Positions 9,038 through 22,711 of a DNA stretch of 64,000 bases are shown here, in pieces. The DNA is from CAVWUA01 sp963758025 (GTDB taxonomy: Bacteria > Planctomycetota > Planctomycetia > Isosphaerales > Isosphaeraceae): assembly GCA_963758025.1 (NCBI GenBank), contig CAVWUA010000016.1, positions 1-64,000 of the forward strand. The letters run 5' to 3'. How positions within the stretch are numbered: position 1 is the first letter of the stretch; every line of letters begins with the position of its first letter. The position numbers and the translations under genes are program-made. The notes beneath the pieces were generated by a model. The model was not told the DNA's origin, ran no database searches, and saw only the letters and a program-made list of their open reading frames with translations.

Positions 9038-10159
9038 ATGGACAGACACGGCGGTCTTGCCGTCTATGTGACGAGCCACGGATTCGGCCATCTGAACCGG
9101 ACGGTCGCCGTCCTGAATCGGATGCCGGTGGACGTGCCGTTGACAATCCGCTGCCATGAGAACCTGTTTGGTCACTGGGGCGAGCGGTTGCGGCGTCCCG
9201 CGACGCTGGAACCGCACGTCTCGGACGCAGGCGCGGTGAATCCGCCGGGTGATAGCGCCGCAACCGACGGCGCGGCGACGCTCGAACGGGCCGCGCGGGT
9301 CCATGCCGAGGCGGCGCCGACGGTCGATGACGAGGCCCGGAGGCTCCGCGACGAGGGCACGGCCGCCGTCCTGTGCGATGCCCCACCGCTGCCCTTGCTG
9401 GCCGCGTCGAGGGCCGGCGTCCCCGGGTTCCTGCTCGCGAACTTCACCTGGGCGGAGATCTACGCGGACCATGCCCATCAACACGGCGACGCGGCAACGG
9501 CCCTGGTTCGCCAGGTGCGCGACGCGTATCGCCACGCCACGGCCGTCTTTCGCGCCGAGCCGGCCTTGCCGATGACCGAGATAACCCGGCAGATTGAGGT
9601 CGGTATGGTCTGCACGCCGGGCCGTGATCGCCGGGTCGAGCTGCGCGAGCGGCTCGGGCTGAGCGACAGCGAGAAAATTGTGTACTTCTATATTGGCCGT
9701 TACGGACAATCGAGCCTGGGCTGGGAACGTCTGGCGAGTCTGGGGGACCGCGGCATCCATTTCGTCGGGTTTCACCCCGCGTCGTCGGGCCCTTTGCCAA
9801 ACCTGCACGTGGTTCCGGCGGAGGAATGGACCGGCGCCGACCTGGCGGCTTCCGCCGATGCGATGGTGGCGAAGGCTGGTTACGGCACCGTCTGCGAGGC
9901 GATGGCCGCCGGCACGCCGATGATCTATCCGCCACGGGTCGGGTTCGCTGAACACCGGGCGCTGGACCGGGCCTTGCGAACCTGGGGCGGCGGCGTTCCG
10001 GCCTCGGCCCGCGCGTTCGCCGATTTGCGGCTGGAGCGGTTGCTCGATCAGGCCTTCGCGTTGCGTCCCGGCCCGCCACCGTTTCCTGTCGATGGCGCGG
10101 CCCGCGTTGCCGAGCACCTGACCCGGCTCTGTCGCGCGGCGACCTCGAAGGCCGGTTGA
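9038..10159 (+). CDS. GT-B fold glycosyltransferase-like protein
   Basis: A protein of 373 residues. The N-terminus VYVTSHGFGHLNRTVAVLNR has the GHGHxxR-type loop of MurG/UGT-like enzymes, close to the glycosyltransferase half of bacterial L-arabinokinase-like proteins. The C-terminal half has the nucleotide-sugar binding region (VPAEEWTGADLAASADAMVA, then KAGYGTVCEAMAAGTPMIYP, then EHRALDRAL), in which an acceptor-facing Gly-Tyr-Gly-Thr and the E of CEA are typical. It probably transfers a sugar in the cytoplasm or at the inner membrane; donor and acceptor are unknown. The gene ends 20 bp before the next start, so the two may be co-transcribed. Confidence 0.78.
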   Translation: MDRHGGLAVYVTSHGFGHLNRTVAVLNRMPVDVPLTIRCHENLFGHWGERLRRPATLEPHVSDAGAVNPPGDSAATDGAATLERAARVHAEAAPTVDDEARRLRDEGTAAVLCDAPPLPLLAASRAGVPGFLLANFTWAEIYADHAHQHGDAATALVRQVRDAYRHATAVFRAEPALPMTEITRQIEVGMVCTPGRDRRVELRERLGLSDSEKIVYFYIGRYGQSSLGWERLASLGDRGIHFVGFHPASSGPLPNLHVVPAEEWTGADLAASADAMVAKAGYGTVCEAMAAGTPMIYPPRVGFAEHRALDRALRTWGGGVPASARAFADLRLERLLDQAFALRPGPPPFPVDGAARVAEHLTRLCRAATSKAG

Positions 10160-10179
10160 GCTTTCTCGGAGGACGACCG

Positions 10180-10717
10180 ATGTTCCGGCCGCTCCAGATC
10201 ATCGCCCTGAGCATCCTCGCGGCGATCCTCTATGGCATCCTCCATGATCAGGTGACCGCGCGGGTCTGCATCGAATATTTCACGATTGGGCACCCCCCGG
10301 TCTTGCCGGAGGCACTCCAGACCTCAATGAATCTCGCGGTGGTCTGGGGTATCCTCGCGACTTGGTGGATGGGCCTGATCCTGGGAATTCCCCTGGCGCT
10401 GGCGGCGGACGCCGGGTCGCGGCCAAGACTCGGACCGCGCGATCTCTTGCGGCCGATCGCCATGCTCCTCCTGAGCATGGCGTTGTTGTCCCTCATTGCC
10501 GGTCTGGTTGGTTACGGACTGGCCTCGACTGGTGACCGTGTGGTTGGTCGAGCCGCTGGCGTCACGCGTTCCACCGGACCGCCATGTTCGCTTTCTGGCC
10601 GATCTCTGGGCGCATCTGGCCGCGTATGCCTCCGGTTTCCTGGGCGGCATCATCGTCATGCTCTGGGTCTGGCGTGAGCGGGGAAGACGTCGGAAGGCGC
10701 AGGGATCGGGTGCCTGA
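10180..10717 (+). CDS. small membrane protein of unknown function (one frame shift)
   Basis: It starts at an ATG preceded by GGAGGA. The first part (MFRPLQIIALSILAAILYGI) is a membrane segment, followed by a polar loop and two more helices (SMNLAVVWGILATWWMGLIL; LLRPIAMLLLSMALLSLIAG). Near 10525 the frame changes; the continuation holds a last helix (AHLAAYASGFLGGIIVMLWV) and a basic tail WRERGRRRKAQGSGA ending at 10717. Together this is about 178 residues with four membrane spans. I do not recognise the family. The shift behaves as a one-base gain. The 2-hydroxyacid dehydrogenase starts 30 bp later on the same strand. Confidence 0.6.
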
Positions 10718-10747
10718 ATTTTCTCATCATGGGTTGAGAGAACACCG

Positions 10748-11756
10748 ATGAAGATCGTCATCTATCCCGCCGTTGACGCGGACCGCCTCACCGCCTTGAA
10801 AGTCGCCGCCCCGGATGCCGAGTGGGTCAATGCGGCCGATGCCAGCGCCGCCCGCGACGCCATGCCGGGGGCCGATGCCTTTCTGGGCAAGATCACTCCG
10901 GAGATCCTCGCGAGGGCCGACCGCTTGCGCTGGGTTCAGGCGTTCACGGTCAGCCTGGAGCATTACATCTTCCCGGAGCTGGTGGAACATTCCTTGCACG
11001 TTGACCAATATGCGCGGGTTGTTTGGTGACGTGATCGCCGATCAGGTGATGGGATACGTCCTCTGCTTTGCCAGGAATCTGCACGTTTACATTCGGAACC
11101 AGAGGGAGCATCGTTACGAACCGTGTGGCGGTGAATCATCGCGGGTGGACAATGCGTTCGGTCCGGGGACGGTCAACGCGATGGACCGGGCGACGATCTT
11201 CCTGCCCGACGCGACGTTGGGAATCATCGGATTGGGGGCCATTGGCTCGGAGATTGCCCGACGTGCCCTGGCGTTTGGCATGACGGTGCGAGCGGTCGAT
11301 AAGTTCCCGGATCGGACCTATCCGCCCGAGGGGGTCGCGTCGGTCTGGGGCCTGGATCGGCTGCCGGAGTTGCTCGCGTCGAGCGATTTCGCCGTGATCG
11401 CCGCGCCCCACACGCCCGAGACCGATCGGCTGTTCGACGCGGCGATGATCGCCCACCTGCGCCCAAGTTCCTATCTCATCAACATCGGTCGAGGAGCGAT
11501 CGTGGTCCTCGATGATCTGGTGGCCGCCCTGCGGCGCGGTGCCATCGCCGGCGCGGCGCTGGACGTGTACGAAATCGAGCCCTTGCCGGCCGATCACCCG
11601 CTCTGGGACTTCCCCAACATCATCCTCACGCCCCACACCGCCGGCTATTCTCCCGTCATCGCCCGTCGGCACCTGGAGACACTCGTCGAGAACGTCCGCC
11701 GGTTCGCTCGGGGGGAATCGCTCAAGAATGTCGCGGACAAGCGGCTGTGGTTTTGA
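10748..11756 (+). CDS. D-isomer-specific 2-hydroxyacid dehydrogenase (one frame shift)
   Basis: About 336 residues when the two frames are joined near 11003. There the text TTGCACG carries one extra base and the frame moves from ...FPELVEHSL to TLTNMRGLFGDVIADQVMGY. The NAD-binding loop GLGAIGSEIARR (GxGxxG) is near residue 160. The catalytic set follows: the Arg in INIGRGAIV, the Glu in DVYEIEPLPADHPLW and the His in ILTPHTAGYS. This family reduces or oxidises 2-keto/2-hydroxy acids; it looks like the glyoxylate/hydroxypyruvate-reductase group, but the substrate is unproven. It is a cytoplasmic enzyme. Confidence 0.88.
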
Positions 11757-11864
11757 TGGTTGTGATCGCGATCGAGACGAACGTACGATGAAGAAGAATG
11801 CTCGTGTTAGGTTCGATCGATGAACCTGCCGTCTCGACGTCAGCCCGGAAGAAGGGGGTGATTC

Positions 11865-12776
11865 ATGCCCCGGCATTTCCGCGTGATCGATCTGGTCTGG
11901 CTTGTGGGGATTGTCGGCCTTGCGTTCGGTGTGTTCATAAACTTAATGAATAGAAGTAGAACCAGTAGCCGTTTGTATGATTGCTCAAATAATATGCGGC
12001 AGGTTGGGGTGGCCCTGAGCGCGTACATGAATACGCGTGGTGTTTTTCCGATGAGCGAGGTCGAGGGCACGGGACATGGGCGGGGGCACAGTGGGTTTTC
12101 CATGATAACCCCATATCTGGATGTAGCAGGTTTTTATAATGCTTATAATTTCGACGTCGAGGTCTGGGCGGATCAGAATTCCACTTTAGTTTCCTATGAT
12201 TTGCGTATTCTAACATGTCCTGAAAATCAAAATAGAGCCTCGAATCCCGCGTCGCAAATTCGCACACTTGACGGCAAAGGTTATCCTGGCAACTCCCTGT
12301 TCGCGCCATGCCACTTCGCCGTCAACTGGGGCGGGGGCCGGAAGGGATGGGCGAGTGTCTTCCAGAAGACGAACGGTCAGTATCGGGGTGTGATGATGAC
12401 CGTCACGGCCCAGACGCCGACCGGGCCGACGCATTGCATCGCGCCGAAGGATATCACCGACGGATTGACGCACACCCTGCTCCTGACCGAGAAACGCGAC
12501 AGCCAGGGCTGGGCCGTCGGCGGCTGGGCGGGGAGTGAGTTCGACCCGTGGATCTCGCCGCAGTACCAGGGCAATAAGCCCTGGGCGCGGAAGGTGTACA
12601 ACGGATCGTATCATTCCGGTGGCTCCAACGCCGTTTTCTGCGACGGACATGCCCAGTTCCTTTCCTCCCGCATGGATCGCAGGGTATGGTATGCGCTGCT
12701 GACGCGGGACGGCGGCGAGCACGTCGTCAATACTCAGAACGATCCGGAAGACTGGAAACTTGGAACGCAGCCATGA
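11865..12776 (+). CDS. DUF1559 pseudopilin-like protein
   Basis: A protein of 303 residues. A short polar start is followed by one membrane helix (VIDLVWLVGIVGLAFGVFIN), a DCSNNMRQVGVALSAYMNT stretch and, near the C-terminus, the planctomycete H-x9-DG motif (HSGGSNAVFCDGH). DUF1559 proteins have a type II pseudopilin-like N-terminus and are greatly multiplied in planctomycetes; their role is unknown, probably in secretion or at the cell surface. The prepilin cleavage motif is weak here. Bases 11930-12260 are clearly more AT-rich than the rest of the gene and its neighbours, which suggests a replaced or fast-evolving segment. Its stop overlaps the next gene's start (ATGA). Confidence 0.85.
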   Translation: MPRHFRVIDLVWLVGIVGLAFGVFINLMNRSRTSSRLYDCSNNMRQVGVALSAYMNTRGVFPMSEVEGTGHGRGHSGFSMITPYLDVAGFYNAYNFDVEVWADQNSTLVSYDLRILTCPENQNRASNPASQIRTLDGKGYPGNSLFAPCHFAVNWGGGRKGWASVFQKTNGQYRGVMMTVTAQTPTGPTHCIAPKDITDGLTHTLLLTEKRDSQGWAVGGWAGSEFDPWISPQYQGNKPWARKVYNGSYHSGGSNAVFCDGHAQFLSSRMDRRVWYALLTRDGGEHVVNTQNDPEDWKLGTQP

Positions 12777-13672
12777 TTTCACGACATATGGTGGCGATTG
12801 GAGGCCTCTGCCTCGTCGCCTTGGTGGCGAAAGCCCGAGCGCAGGACGATGGCAAGGTCAAGACGACCAACGATATCAACTACACAAAAGCTGGCGATCG
12901 GGAGCTCAAGCTCGACCTGGCCGAGCCGGCTGAGGGGGACGGGCCGTTTCCGGCGGTCGTCGTGATCCACGGCGGCGGCTGGCGCGGCGGGGACAAGGCC
13001 GGCAATCGCAAGATTCTCGAAGAACTGGCCAAGCGCGGCTATGTGGCGATCTCGCCGCAGTATCGCTTTTGCCCCGAGTTCACCTTCCCCGCGCAGGTTC
13101 ATGACGTGAAGGCCGCCGTACGCTGGCTGCGGTCGCATGCCGACGAGCACAAGGTCGATTCGGAGCACATCGGCGCGATGGGGTTCTCGGCGGGAGGGCA
13201 CCTGTCGCTGATGCTCGGCGTGACCGGTCCCAACGATGGGCTTGAAGGTGAGAATGTGCCGGATGACGCACCCAGCTCGCGGGTTCAGGCGGTCGTCAAT
13301 TTCTTCGGGCCGACCGATCTGGCCGCCGAGGACATCCCGCAAGTCTCCCTCCCCCTGGTGAAGGATTTTCTCGGCGGTTCCGCCGAGGAGAAACCCGAGG
13401 TCGCGAAGAAGGCGTCCCCCGTGACATTTACCAGTGAGGACGACGCGGCGATTCTGACGTTCCAGGGGACCAAGGACCCGCTCGTGCCGCATACCCAGGC
13501 GTTCAAACTGGCGGACTCGCAGACGGATGCCGGAATTCCGGGGCGGATCGAATTGCTTGTGGGGGCCGGGCACGGTTGGGGCGGTCAGGACTTGCTCCGG
13601 ACGCTCGCCGAGACGTTCGCGTTCTTCGACCAGCACCTCAAGCCAGACGCCGGAAACGCGGAATCCCCGTGA
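12773..13672 (+). CDS. secreted alpha/beta hydrolase (esterase/lipase family)
   Basis: A protein of 299 residues. A signal peptide ends near ...LVALVAKARAQ. The oxyanion-hole motif HGGGWRGGDK lies near residue 66, the nucleophile elbow GFSAGGH (Ser) near residue 138, an acidic residue in FQGTKDPLVP near residue 235, and the catalytic His in VGAGHGWGGQ near residue 262. This arrangement matches the BD-FAE/hormone-sensitive-lipase-like esterases that planctomycetes often export, acting on acetyl, feruloyl or other esters of polymers. The ATGA overlap with the DUF1559 gene suggests translational coupling. The upstream in-frame extension overlaps DUF1559 and is not used. Confidence 0.87.
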   Translation: MISRHMVAIGGLCLVALVAKARAQDDGKVKTTNDINYTKAGDRELKLDLAEPAEGDGPFPAVVVIHGGGWRGGDKAGNRKILEELAKRGYVAISPQYRFCPEFTFPAQVHDVKAAVRWLRSHADEHKVDSEHIGAMGFSAGGHLSLMLGVTGPNDGLEGENVPDDAPSSRVQAVVNFFGPTDLAAEDIPQVSLPLVKDFLGGSAEEKPEVAKKASPVTFTSEDDAAILTFQGTKDPLVPHTQAFKLADSQTDAGIPGRIELLVGAGHGWGGQDLLRTLAETFAFFDQHLKPDAGNAESP

Positions 13673-13687
13673 GTGGCCCCGCAAGAA

Positions 13688-13724
13688 CCGTCGGGCAAAG
13701 GCAGGATTGTCCTTTGTTCGACGG
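13688..13724. terminator. bidirectional hairpin terminator candidate
   Basis: Between the convergent esterase (ends 13672) and the FG-GAP protein (ends 13742) lies a near-perfect inverted repeat: CCGTCGGGCAAAGG on the left and CCTTTGTTCGACGG on the right, with a nine-base loop. Twelve of fourteen positions are Watson-Crick and the other two are G-U pairs. TCGTTT follows on the plus strand. Position and symmetry fit a terminator serving both genes. Confidence 0.65.
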
Positions 13725-13741
13725 TCGTTTGCTCCGGCTTC

Positions 13742-15861
13742 TCACGGGATCATTCGTTCCCGATCTCGGGAATCGCGTCGCCAGTGGGCTGGCATCAGGC
13801 CCAGCCGCGACCAGCGCCAGGATCGTTGCCGTTGCTGGATCGGCGGGGCGACTGTGACTTCCTTCTGCGCTGGCGGCGGCGCAATACCGAACTCCTGGGC
13901 CGCGGCGGCGACGCCGGCCCGTCGGGTCTGGAGTCCGACGTTGGCGACCGTTGGCTTCAACCCCAGCGACAGCGGTGGAGCAACGCCACCACGGCCGAAG
14001 CTGGTCATCTGCGGTCCCGCCTGTGAACCGATCCGATACCATACGGCCGTTGTGGGTCGGAAGACGCCAAGGTCGGTCCGGCCGTCGCCGTCGTAATCTC
14101 CCGGAACCGGCATGTCGAGGTTGGCGGCGCCGAACTGCTGAGCGCGCGGTCCGGCAGCGGACTGAAAGACATACCAGGAGGCGGTCGTGGGCCGGAAGAC
14201 GGCGAGGTCGGTCCGGCCGTCGCCGTCGTAGTCTCCCGGAATCGGGATGTCGAGGTTGGCGGCGCCGAACTGCTGAGCGCGCGGTCCGGCGGTGGACTGG
14301 AGGACATACCAGGAGGCGGACGTGGGTCGGAAGACGGCGAGGTCGGTCCGGCCGTCGCCGTCGTAGTCTCCCGGGATCGGGATGTCGAGGTTGGCGGCGC
14401 CGAACTGCTGAGCGCGCGCGCTCCGGCGGTGGACTGGAGGATATACCAGGAGGCGGTCGTGGGCCGGAAGACGGCGAGGTCGGTCCGGCCGTCGCCGTCG
14501 TAGTCTCCCGGAATCGGGATGTCGAGGTTGGCGGCGCCGAACTGCTGAGCGCGCGGTCCGGCGGTGGACTGGAGGATATACCAGGAGGCGGTCGTGGGCC
14601 GGAAGACGGCGAGGTCGGTCCGGCCGTCGCCGTCGTAGTCTCCCGGAATCGGGATGTCGAGGTTGGCGGCGCCGAACTGCTGGACGCGCGGTCCGGCGGT
14701 GGACTGAAGGATATACCAGGAGGCGGACGTGGGCCGGAAGACGGCGAGGTCGGTCCGGCCGTCGCCGTCGTAGTCTCCCGGGATGGCCAGGTCGGCCTGG
14801 GTCTGCGTGTTGTTATAGGAGACGTCCCATTCGACGTTGTCCGCGCCGATGGTGACAACCGACTGTTGGGGATAGGGAAGGTTTCCGGTCGTGGTGACGT
14901 TGTACGAGCCGGGCGGGAGGGGAAGGGAGTATCCTCCGGAGTTCCAGGTCTGGACCTGGAAGCGGCCTTGGCCCTCCCGTCCTTGCGCCGTGATGGTCAC
15001 CCCCCCCAGACCTTCGCCAGGGGTGTAGAACTGATCGTTGTCCCGGTCGCTATAAACGATGCCGGTCAGGATGGCGTTGCCGCTGCGCCAGCCGAACTCC
15101 TGAGAGACGATCACCGGTCCGACGTTCAGACCGAGATTCGCGGCGTACAGCGGAGCCGTGGGTGGGGGGATGGTCGGATTGGCGTTGGCGAGTAAGCCGA
15201 TACCGATCTCACTGTAGGGCCATTGGCCCGTTGCACCCGCAGTCGAGGGGCCGGGAGCCAGCAGGTTCTTCAGGTGAGCGAAGTCCGGGTTGCCCCAGTC
15301 AATCAGGAAGCCCGCATGAAAGTAATCGACGTAATCTTGTAATGAGGTGCGATTCACATTTTGGGAATACGCATAAATGTTTTCGCCGGTTGCCCAGCCT
15401 CCCTGCCCCACTGGGTAATAGGCCTGGCCGTCGGTCGCGGTGGCCACGCTCGGGTCGATCAGATAGCCGTGTGGTGCGTGTTCCTGATTGTTGCGGGAAA
15501 GCATCACCTGGTCGTGGTCACGCGCCGCCTCGATCAACCGGGTGTTGAATGCCAGGGGTGGTAAGGGGCCATAACGGTTGATTGTCTGGATAAAGGCATT
15601 TAATTCCGAGGGACTGACAATGCTTCGCACGACCGGATCGGCCTGGGCTTCCGTCAGGATACGTTGACCCTCGGCCGCGGGATTGCTCCGAGCACGATTG
15701 ATCAGCGCGAGCATGTATTGCTCGGCATCCGTGGGTTCGATCGGGGTCGCGGACAGCAGACAACGGGCTTCCAGTGCCTGAAGTTCCGGCCGATACAGAC
15801 GTTGTGCCGCCCTGCGCTGAACTCCGCGCGATCTCCGGGTGGCGTGGAGGAGACTCGACAT
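13742..15861 (-). CDS. exported CAP/SCP-domain protein with FG-GAP-like repeats (one frame shift)
   Basis: The basic N-terminus carries the planctomycete sorting-like motif LQALEARCLLSA (LExRxLLS type). Residues 40-250 are a CAP/SCP domain: LALINRARSNP, LAFNTRLIEAARDH and QEHAPHGYL, with a WATGENIY block. A beta-sandwich-like part follows (GVVYSDRDNDQFY-like, with GGVTITAQG). The C-terminal third is six near-identical 45-residue repeats containing PGDYDGDGRTDLAVFRP, a calcium-binding FG-GAP/VCBS-like signature, and then a Pro/Arg-rich end. In the third repeat from the left (near 14418) a two-base gain relative to its sister repeats breaks the frame; the reading then continues to 13742. It is likely a surface or extracellular adhesion or binding protein. 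Confidence 0.82.
14010..14785 (-). repeat. six tandem 135-bp coding repeats (FG-GAP-like)
   Basis: The marker TAGTCTCCCGG (TAATCTCCCGG in the first unit) recurs at 14094, 14229, 14364, 14501, 14636 and 14771. The spacing is 135 bp everywhere except between 14364 and 14501, where it is 137 bp. Each unit encodes 45 residues with PGDYDGDGRTDL. The units are nearly identical in DNA sequence, which points to recent tandem duplication or gene conversion. The single 137-bp interval is where the host gene loses frame. Such arrays are also prone to miscollapse in assembly. Confidence 0.9.
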
Positions 15862-16235
15862 CGAGTGATTCCTCGTCGCAGAGGTTTTCTTAAATGAGGA
15901 TCGTAACCAGGGTGTGTTGATCTGCTATGCGTCGAAACGATCTTATTAATATAAAATCATTCTCGTCGCTGAGAATTCGGCAACGTCACGTCTCGTGGAG
16001 GGAGGTAGCAGATTATGCGAAACTCGTCGTTAGACCAAGACAACCTTGGGCAAAAAATCACGCGCTCCTTCGAATCGGAACGCTAGGAATGACTCATGCC
16101 TGAGATCCTGAATGGTTTCATGATCTTTGTTCGAATTGTCCGGTCCGGGAGAACCATAGGACATGAATCGCGTGGCGGGGCGGATGGTAGGAAAGATTTC
16201 GAAAGGAGGTATTTTGAGGAAGGGAGGACGGGGGT
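15862..16235. other. intergenic region upstream of the CAP/FG-GAP gene
   Basis: This 374-bp stretch lies between two minus-strand genes. It contains an AT-rich block near 15930-15965 (ending TTATTAATATAAAATCATTC), which is the most likely promoter zone for the exported protein that starts at 15861. I found no ORF with family resemblance, no clear terminator and no repeat. Confidence 0.4.
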
Positions 16236-16946
16236 TCAGCGTGAACGGTAGGGGAAGCGAGTTGGCGTGATGGGCGTGGAAAGCGTGACGATCGAGGCGC
16301 GAGCGCCGAGGTTGCGGCGCGTGAACCCGTAATCGACATGTCCAATCCGGCCGTCGTGGTTGACATCGGCCCCCGGATCGTAGCGTCGAGAGCCGGGGCG
16401 AGAGTCATAGGCCCTGCGGACTCGGGCAATATCGGTCCGATCGACAACGCCGTCGGAGTTGACGTCGCCGGGGAGGAAGGCGTTGAGGGCGAAGGCGCCG
16501 GTCGTCGCGCGCAGGCCGGCGACGTTCACGCGATAGTCGGTGGGCCGACTGAGGGGAACCTGCACATTGGTGACGAGCGACCCCGACCGGCTACGGAGTT
16601 CTCGTGTGGCCAGGCCATTCAGGGAGACAACCCGCGTAACTTTGGGCTGTACGGGTGAGCCGGGAAGGGGATGGGCCTCCAGACCCAGGAGCATCGGGAT
16701 CGGCCGATCGCCGACGAATCGGCCAGGCTCCAGGCGGAGCGTCACCTGCGCGGGGCGGGCGGGTCGATTGACCTGGCCGACGACCGTGGCGAGAGCGGGA
16801 GTGCCTCCCAGGCTGCTCTGAACCTCGCGGCTTTCCAGGATATCCAGGACGGGCACGCTTCGGCAGGAGCGATGAGGAGGCTTTAAACACCCGCCACGAA
16901 GGAGCGTCACGGTTGTTCTCACTACCCGTAACATCCAAGGTTTCAT
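16236..16946 (-). CDS. exported protein with dockerin-like C-terminus
   Basis: A protein of 236 residues from an ATG preceded by GGAGAA; the open frame runs further upstream without resemblance to anything. An N-terminal basic segment is followed by VPVLDILESREVQSSL, a variant of the planctomycete LExRxLLS-type motif. The middle is a beta-rich region of unknown type. Near residues 170-225 there are two EF-hand-like loops, DVNSDGVVDRTD and DVNHDGRIGHVD, spaced as in type I dockerins, which bind calcium and dock onto cohesin domains. No cohesin is visible in the window. It is likely secreted or surface attached. Confidence 0.7.
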   Translation of the reverse strand: MKPWMLRVVRTTVTLLRGGCLKPPHRSCRSVPVLDILESREVQSSLGGTPALATVVGQVNRPARPAQVTLRLEPGRFVGDRPIPMLLGLEAHPLPGSPVQPKVTRVVSLNGLATRELRSRSGSLVTNVQVPLSRPTDYRVNVAGLRATTGAFALNAFLPGDVNSDGVVDRTDIARVRRAYDSRPGSRRYDPGADVNHDGRIGHVDYGFTRRNLGARASIVTLSTPITPTRFPYRSR

Positions 16947-17282
16947 CGGCGTTCTCCGGCGTTCCCTCCCGCGCCGGATTTCCGCGACTCGTCCGGTGGA
17001 AGGTTCGGAGCGTGGAATCGGTCGGTTATCCGTCAAATCGGCGATCTCCCCGTTGGGGCTTGAGAGATTATTCGGGAAATCCGGATTATTCTCGAAAGAA
17101 TGATTGTCTGCCTGGCGGCTCACCGGATGACGAGAGGTTGCGCGCCGCAACGGGCGGGAATCCTGTAAGTTTACAAAACTGGATGTCTCCATTGCGGTGA
17201 CACAGGCAGGGCGGCACAATAAGTATTCAAGAAGGGGTGTACGTTACTGCTCCGACGGCATGAGAGATGGACAAAGCCAGGC
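16947..17282. other. divergent promoter region (dockerin-like gene / sensor kinase)
   Basis: This 336-bp gap separates divergent genes. On the plus strand, TTGCGG (17192-17197) and CACAAT (17215-17220) are 17 bp apart, a reasonable sigma70-type pair about 60 bp before the kinase start at 17283. No family-like ORF is present apart from the upstream part of the minus-strand frame. The middle is moderately AT-rich (GAAAGAATGATTGTCTGCC region). Confidence 0.4.
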
Positions 17283-21059
<3,777 letters not shown>

Positions 21060-21123
21060 CGGCCACCACGAAGGGTCGCCGCCAGCGTGCGATTCAAAAC
21101 CGGGCTCGGGCTTCTTCACTCCG

Positions 21124-22588
21124 TTACGCCAGGATGTCCTTGACCACATGACCGTGCACGTCGGTCAGGCGGAAGTCTCGGCCGGCGTAGCGGTAGGTGA
21201 AGGTCTCATGGTTGAAGCCGAGCAGGTGGAGGATCGTCGCGTGCAGGTCGTGAACGTGCACGGGGTTTTCGACGGCCTGGTAGCCGAATTCGTCGGTCGC
21301 GCCGTGGACGTGCCCCCCCTTGACGCCACCGCCGGCCAGCCACATGGAGAAACCGTAATGGTTGTGGTCCCGGCCGTTCATCTTGCCCGCGTTGGCCCCC
21401 GGCGTGGGTAACTCGACGGTCGGCGTGCGGCCGAACTCACCGCCCCAGATCACCAGCGTGTCTTCGAGCATCCCGCGCTGCTTGAGGTCTTTCAGCAACG
21501 CGCCGATGGCCTGATCGCACTGACCGGCCAGGCGTCGGTGGTTCTTCTCGATCTCGTCGTGGCTGTCCCAGGGCTGCCCCTCGCCATGCCAGACCTGAAT
21601 GTAACGGACACCGCGTTCCAGCAAGCGGCGGGCGGCAAGCAGTTGCCTGCCATGAACGCCGGGGCCGTACATGTCGCGGATGTGCTGCGGCTCGCGGTCC
21701 ACATCGAAGGCGTCGCCCGCTTCCGACTGCATCCGGTAGGCTAGCTCGAACGACTGGATGCGGGCCTCCAGCTCGGCATCGCGCTGACGACGCTCCAGGT
21801 GATCCTGATTGAGCTGCAAGAGCAGGTCGAGCTGCTTCCGCTGCGCCGTGTTCGACACGCGGCGGTTCTTGATGTTGGCGATCAGCTTCTCGATGTCGGT
21901 ATGCCGGCTGTCAATGTAGGTCCCCTGGTAGATGCCAGGGAGAAAACCCGCCTGCCAGTTCTGCGTCTCGGCGATCGGATAGCCGCCGGGGCACATCGAC
22001 GATGAAGCCTGGGAGGTTCTGGTTCTCGGTTCCCAGACCGTACAGCGCCCACGAGCCGACGCTCGGACGCGCCTGGCGGGCGTCGCCGCAGTTCATCAGC
22101 ATCAGGGACGGCTCGTGATTCGGCACGTCGGCCTGCATCGAGCGGATCACGCAGAGGTCGTCGGCGCACTCACCAACGTGCGAGAAGATCTCGCTGACCT
22201 CCAGACCGCTCTGCCCGTACTTCTTGAACGAGAACGGTGAGCCGAATGCCGCGCCGGTCTTGCGCTCGGTCGGGAGGTGGATCGGCAGTTCCTTGCCCGC
22301 GTTCTTTGACAGGGCGGGCTTGGGGTCGAACGTATCGACCTGCGACGGTCCGCCGTTCATGAACAGGTGGATGACCCGCTTGGCCTTCGGCGCGAACTGT
22401 GGGGCCTTGGCGGCCAGGGGAGAGACCAGTTCCTTGCTCGCGGCGCGGGCCGTTTGCTGCGAGGCCAGCAGGCCCGCCTCCGCCATGATGCCGCCCAAGG
22501 CCATCGCGCCGAAGCCCATGCCCGAACGGCAGAGCATCTCGCGTCGCGTCAGCGGGGCGTCTCCGGGGCGTGGCGTGTGATGGGACAT
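21124..22588 (-). CDS. DUF1501 (sulfatase-like) exported protein, first copy (one frame shift)
   Basis: The N-terminus TRREMLCRSGMGFGAMALGG carries a twin-arginine export signal. Then follow HLFMNGGPSQVDTFDPKP, typical of DUF1501, SVGSWALYGLGTENQNLPGF, YIQVWHGEGQPWDSH and VIWGGEFGRTPTVE, with a late MNGRDHNHYGFSMWLAGGGV. DUF1501 belongs to the alkaline-phosphatase/sulfatase superfamily; its activity is not established. Near 21997 the coding strand reads GTCGATGTGC. Dropping one G rejoins GFIV with MCPGGYPIAETQNWQAGF, so this is a one-base gain. It lies 123 bp after the PSD1 cytochrome gene on the same strand, the standard planctomycete pairing. Confidence 0.9.
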
Positions 22589-22711
22589 CGGGGGCTCCTC
22601 TCTCTCGTCTCGTCGCGCTTGGTTCGGTATATTGGAATGGCGTATGCGTGGTGGCTGATGGTCGATCGCGGCTCAGCAGGATCAACCCATCCATCATGAA
22701 CTATCCGCCAT

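Noticed and set aside
14010..14785. Possible CRISPR array
   Set aside because: The 135-bp units are contiguous coding repeats without unique spacers, so they do not form a CRISPR array. The 84-bp repeats at 50-52 kb are rejected for the same reason.
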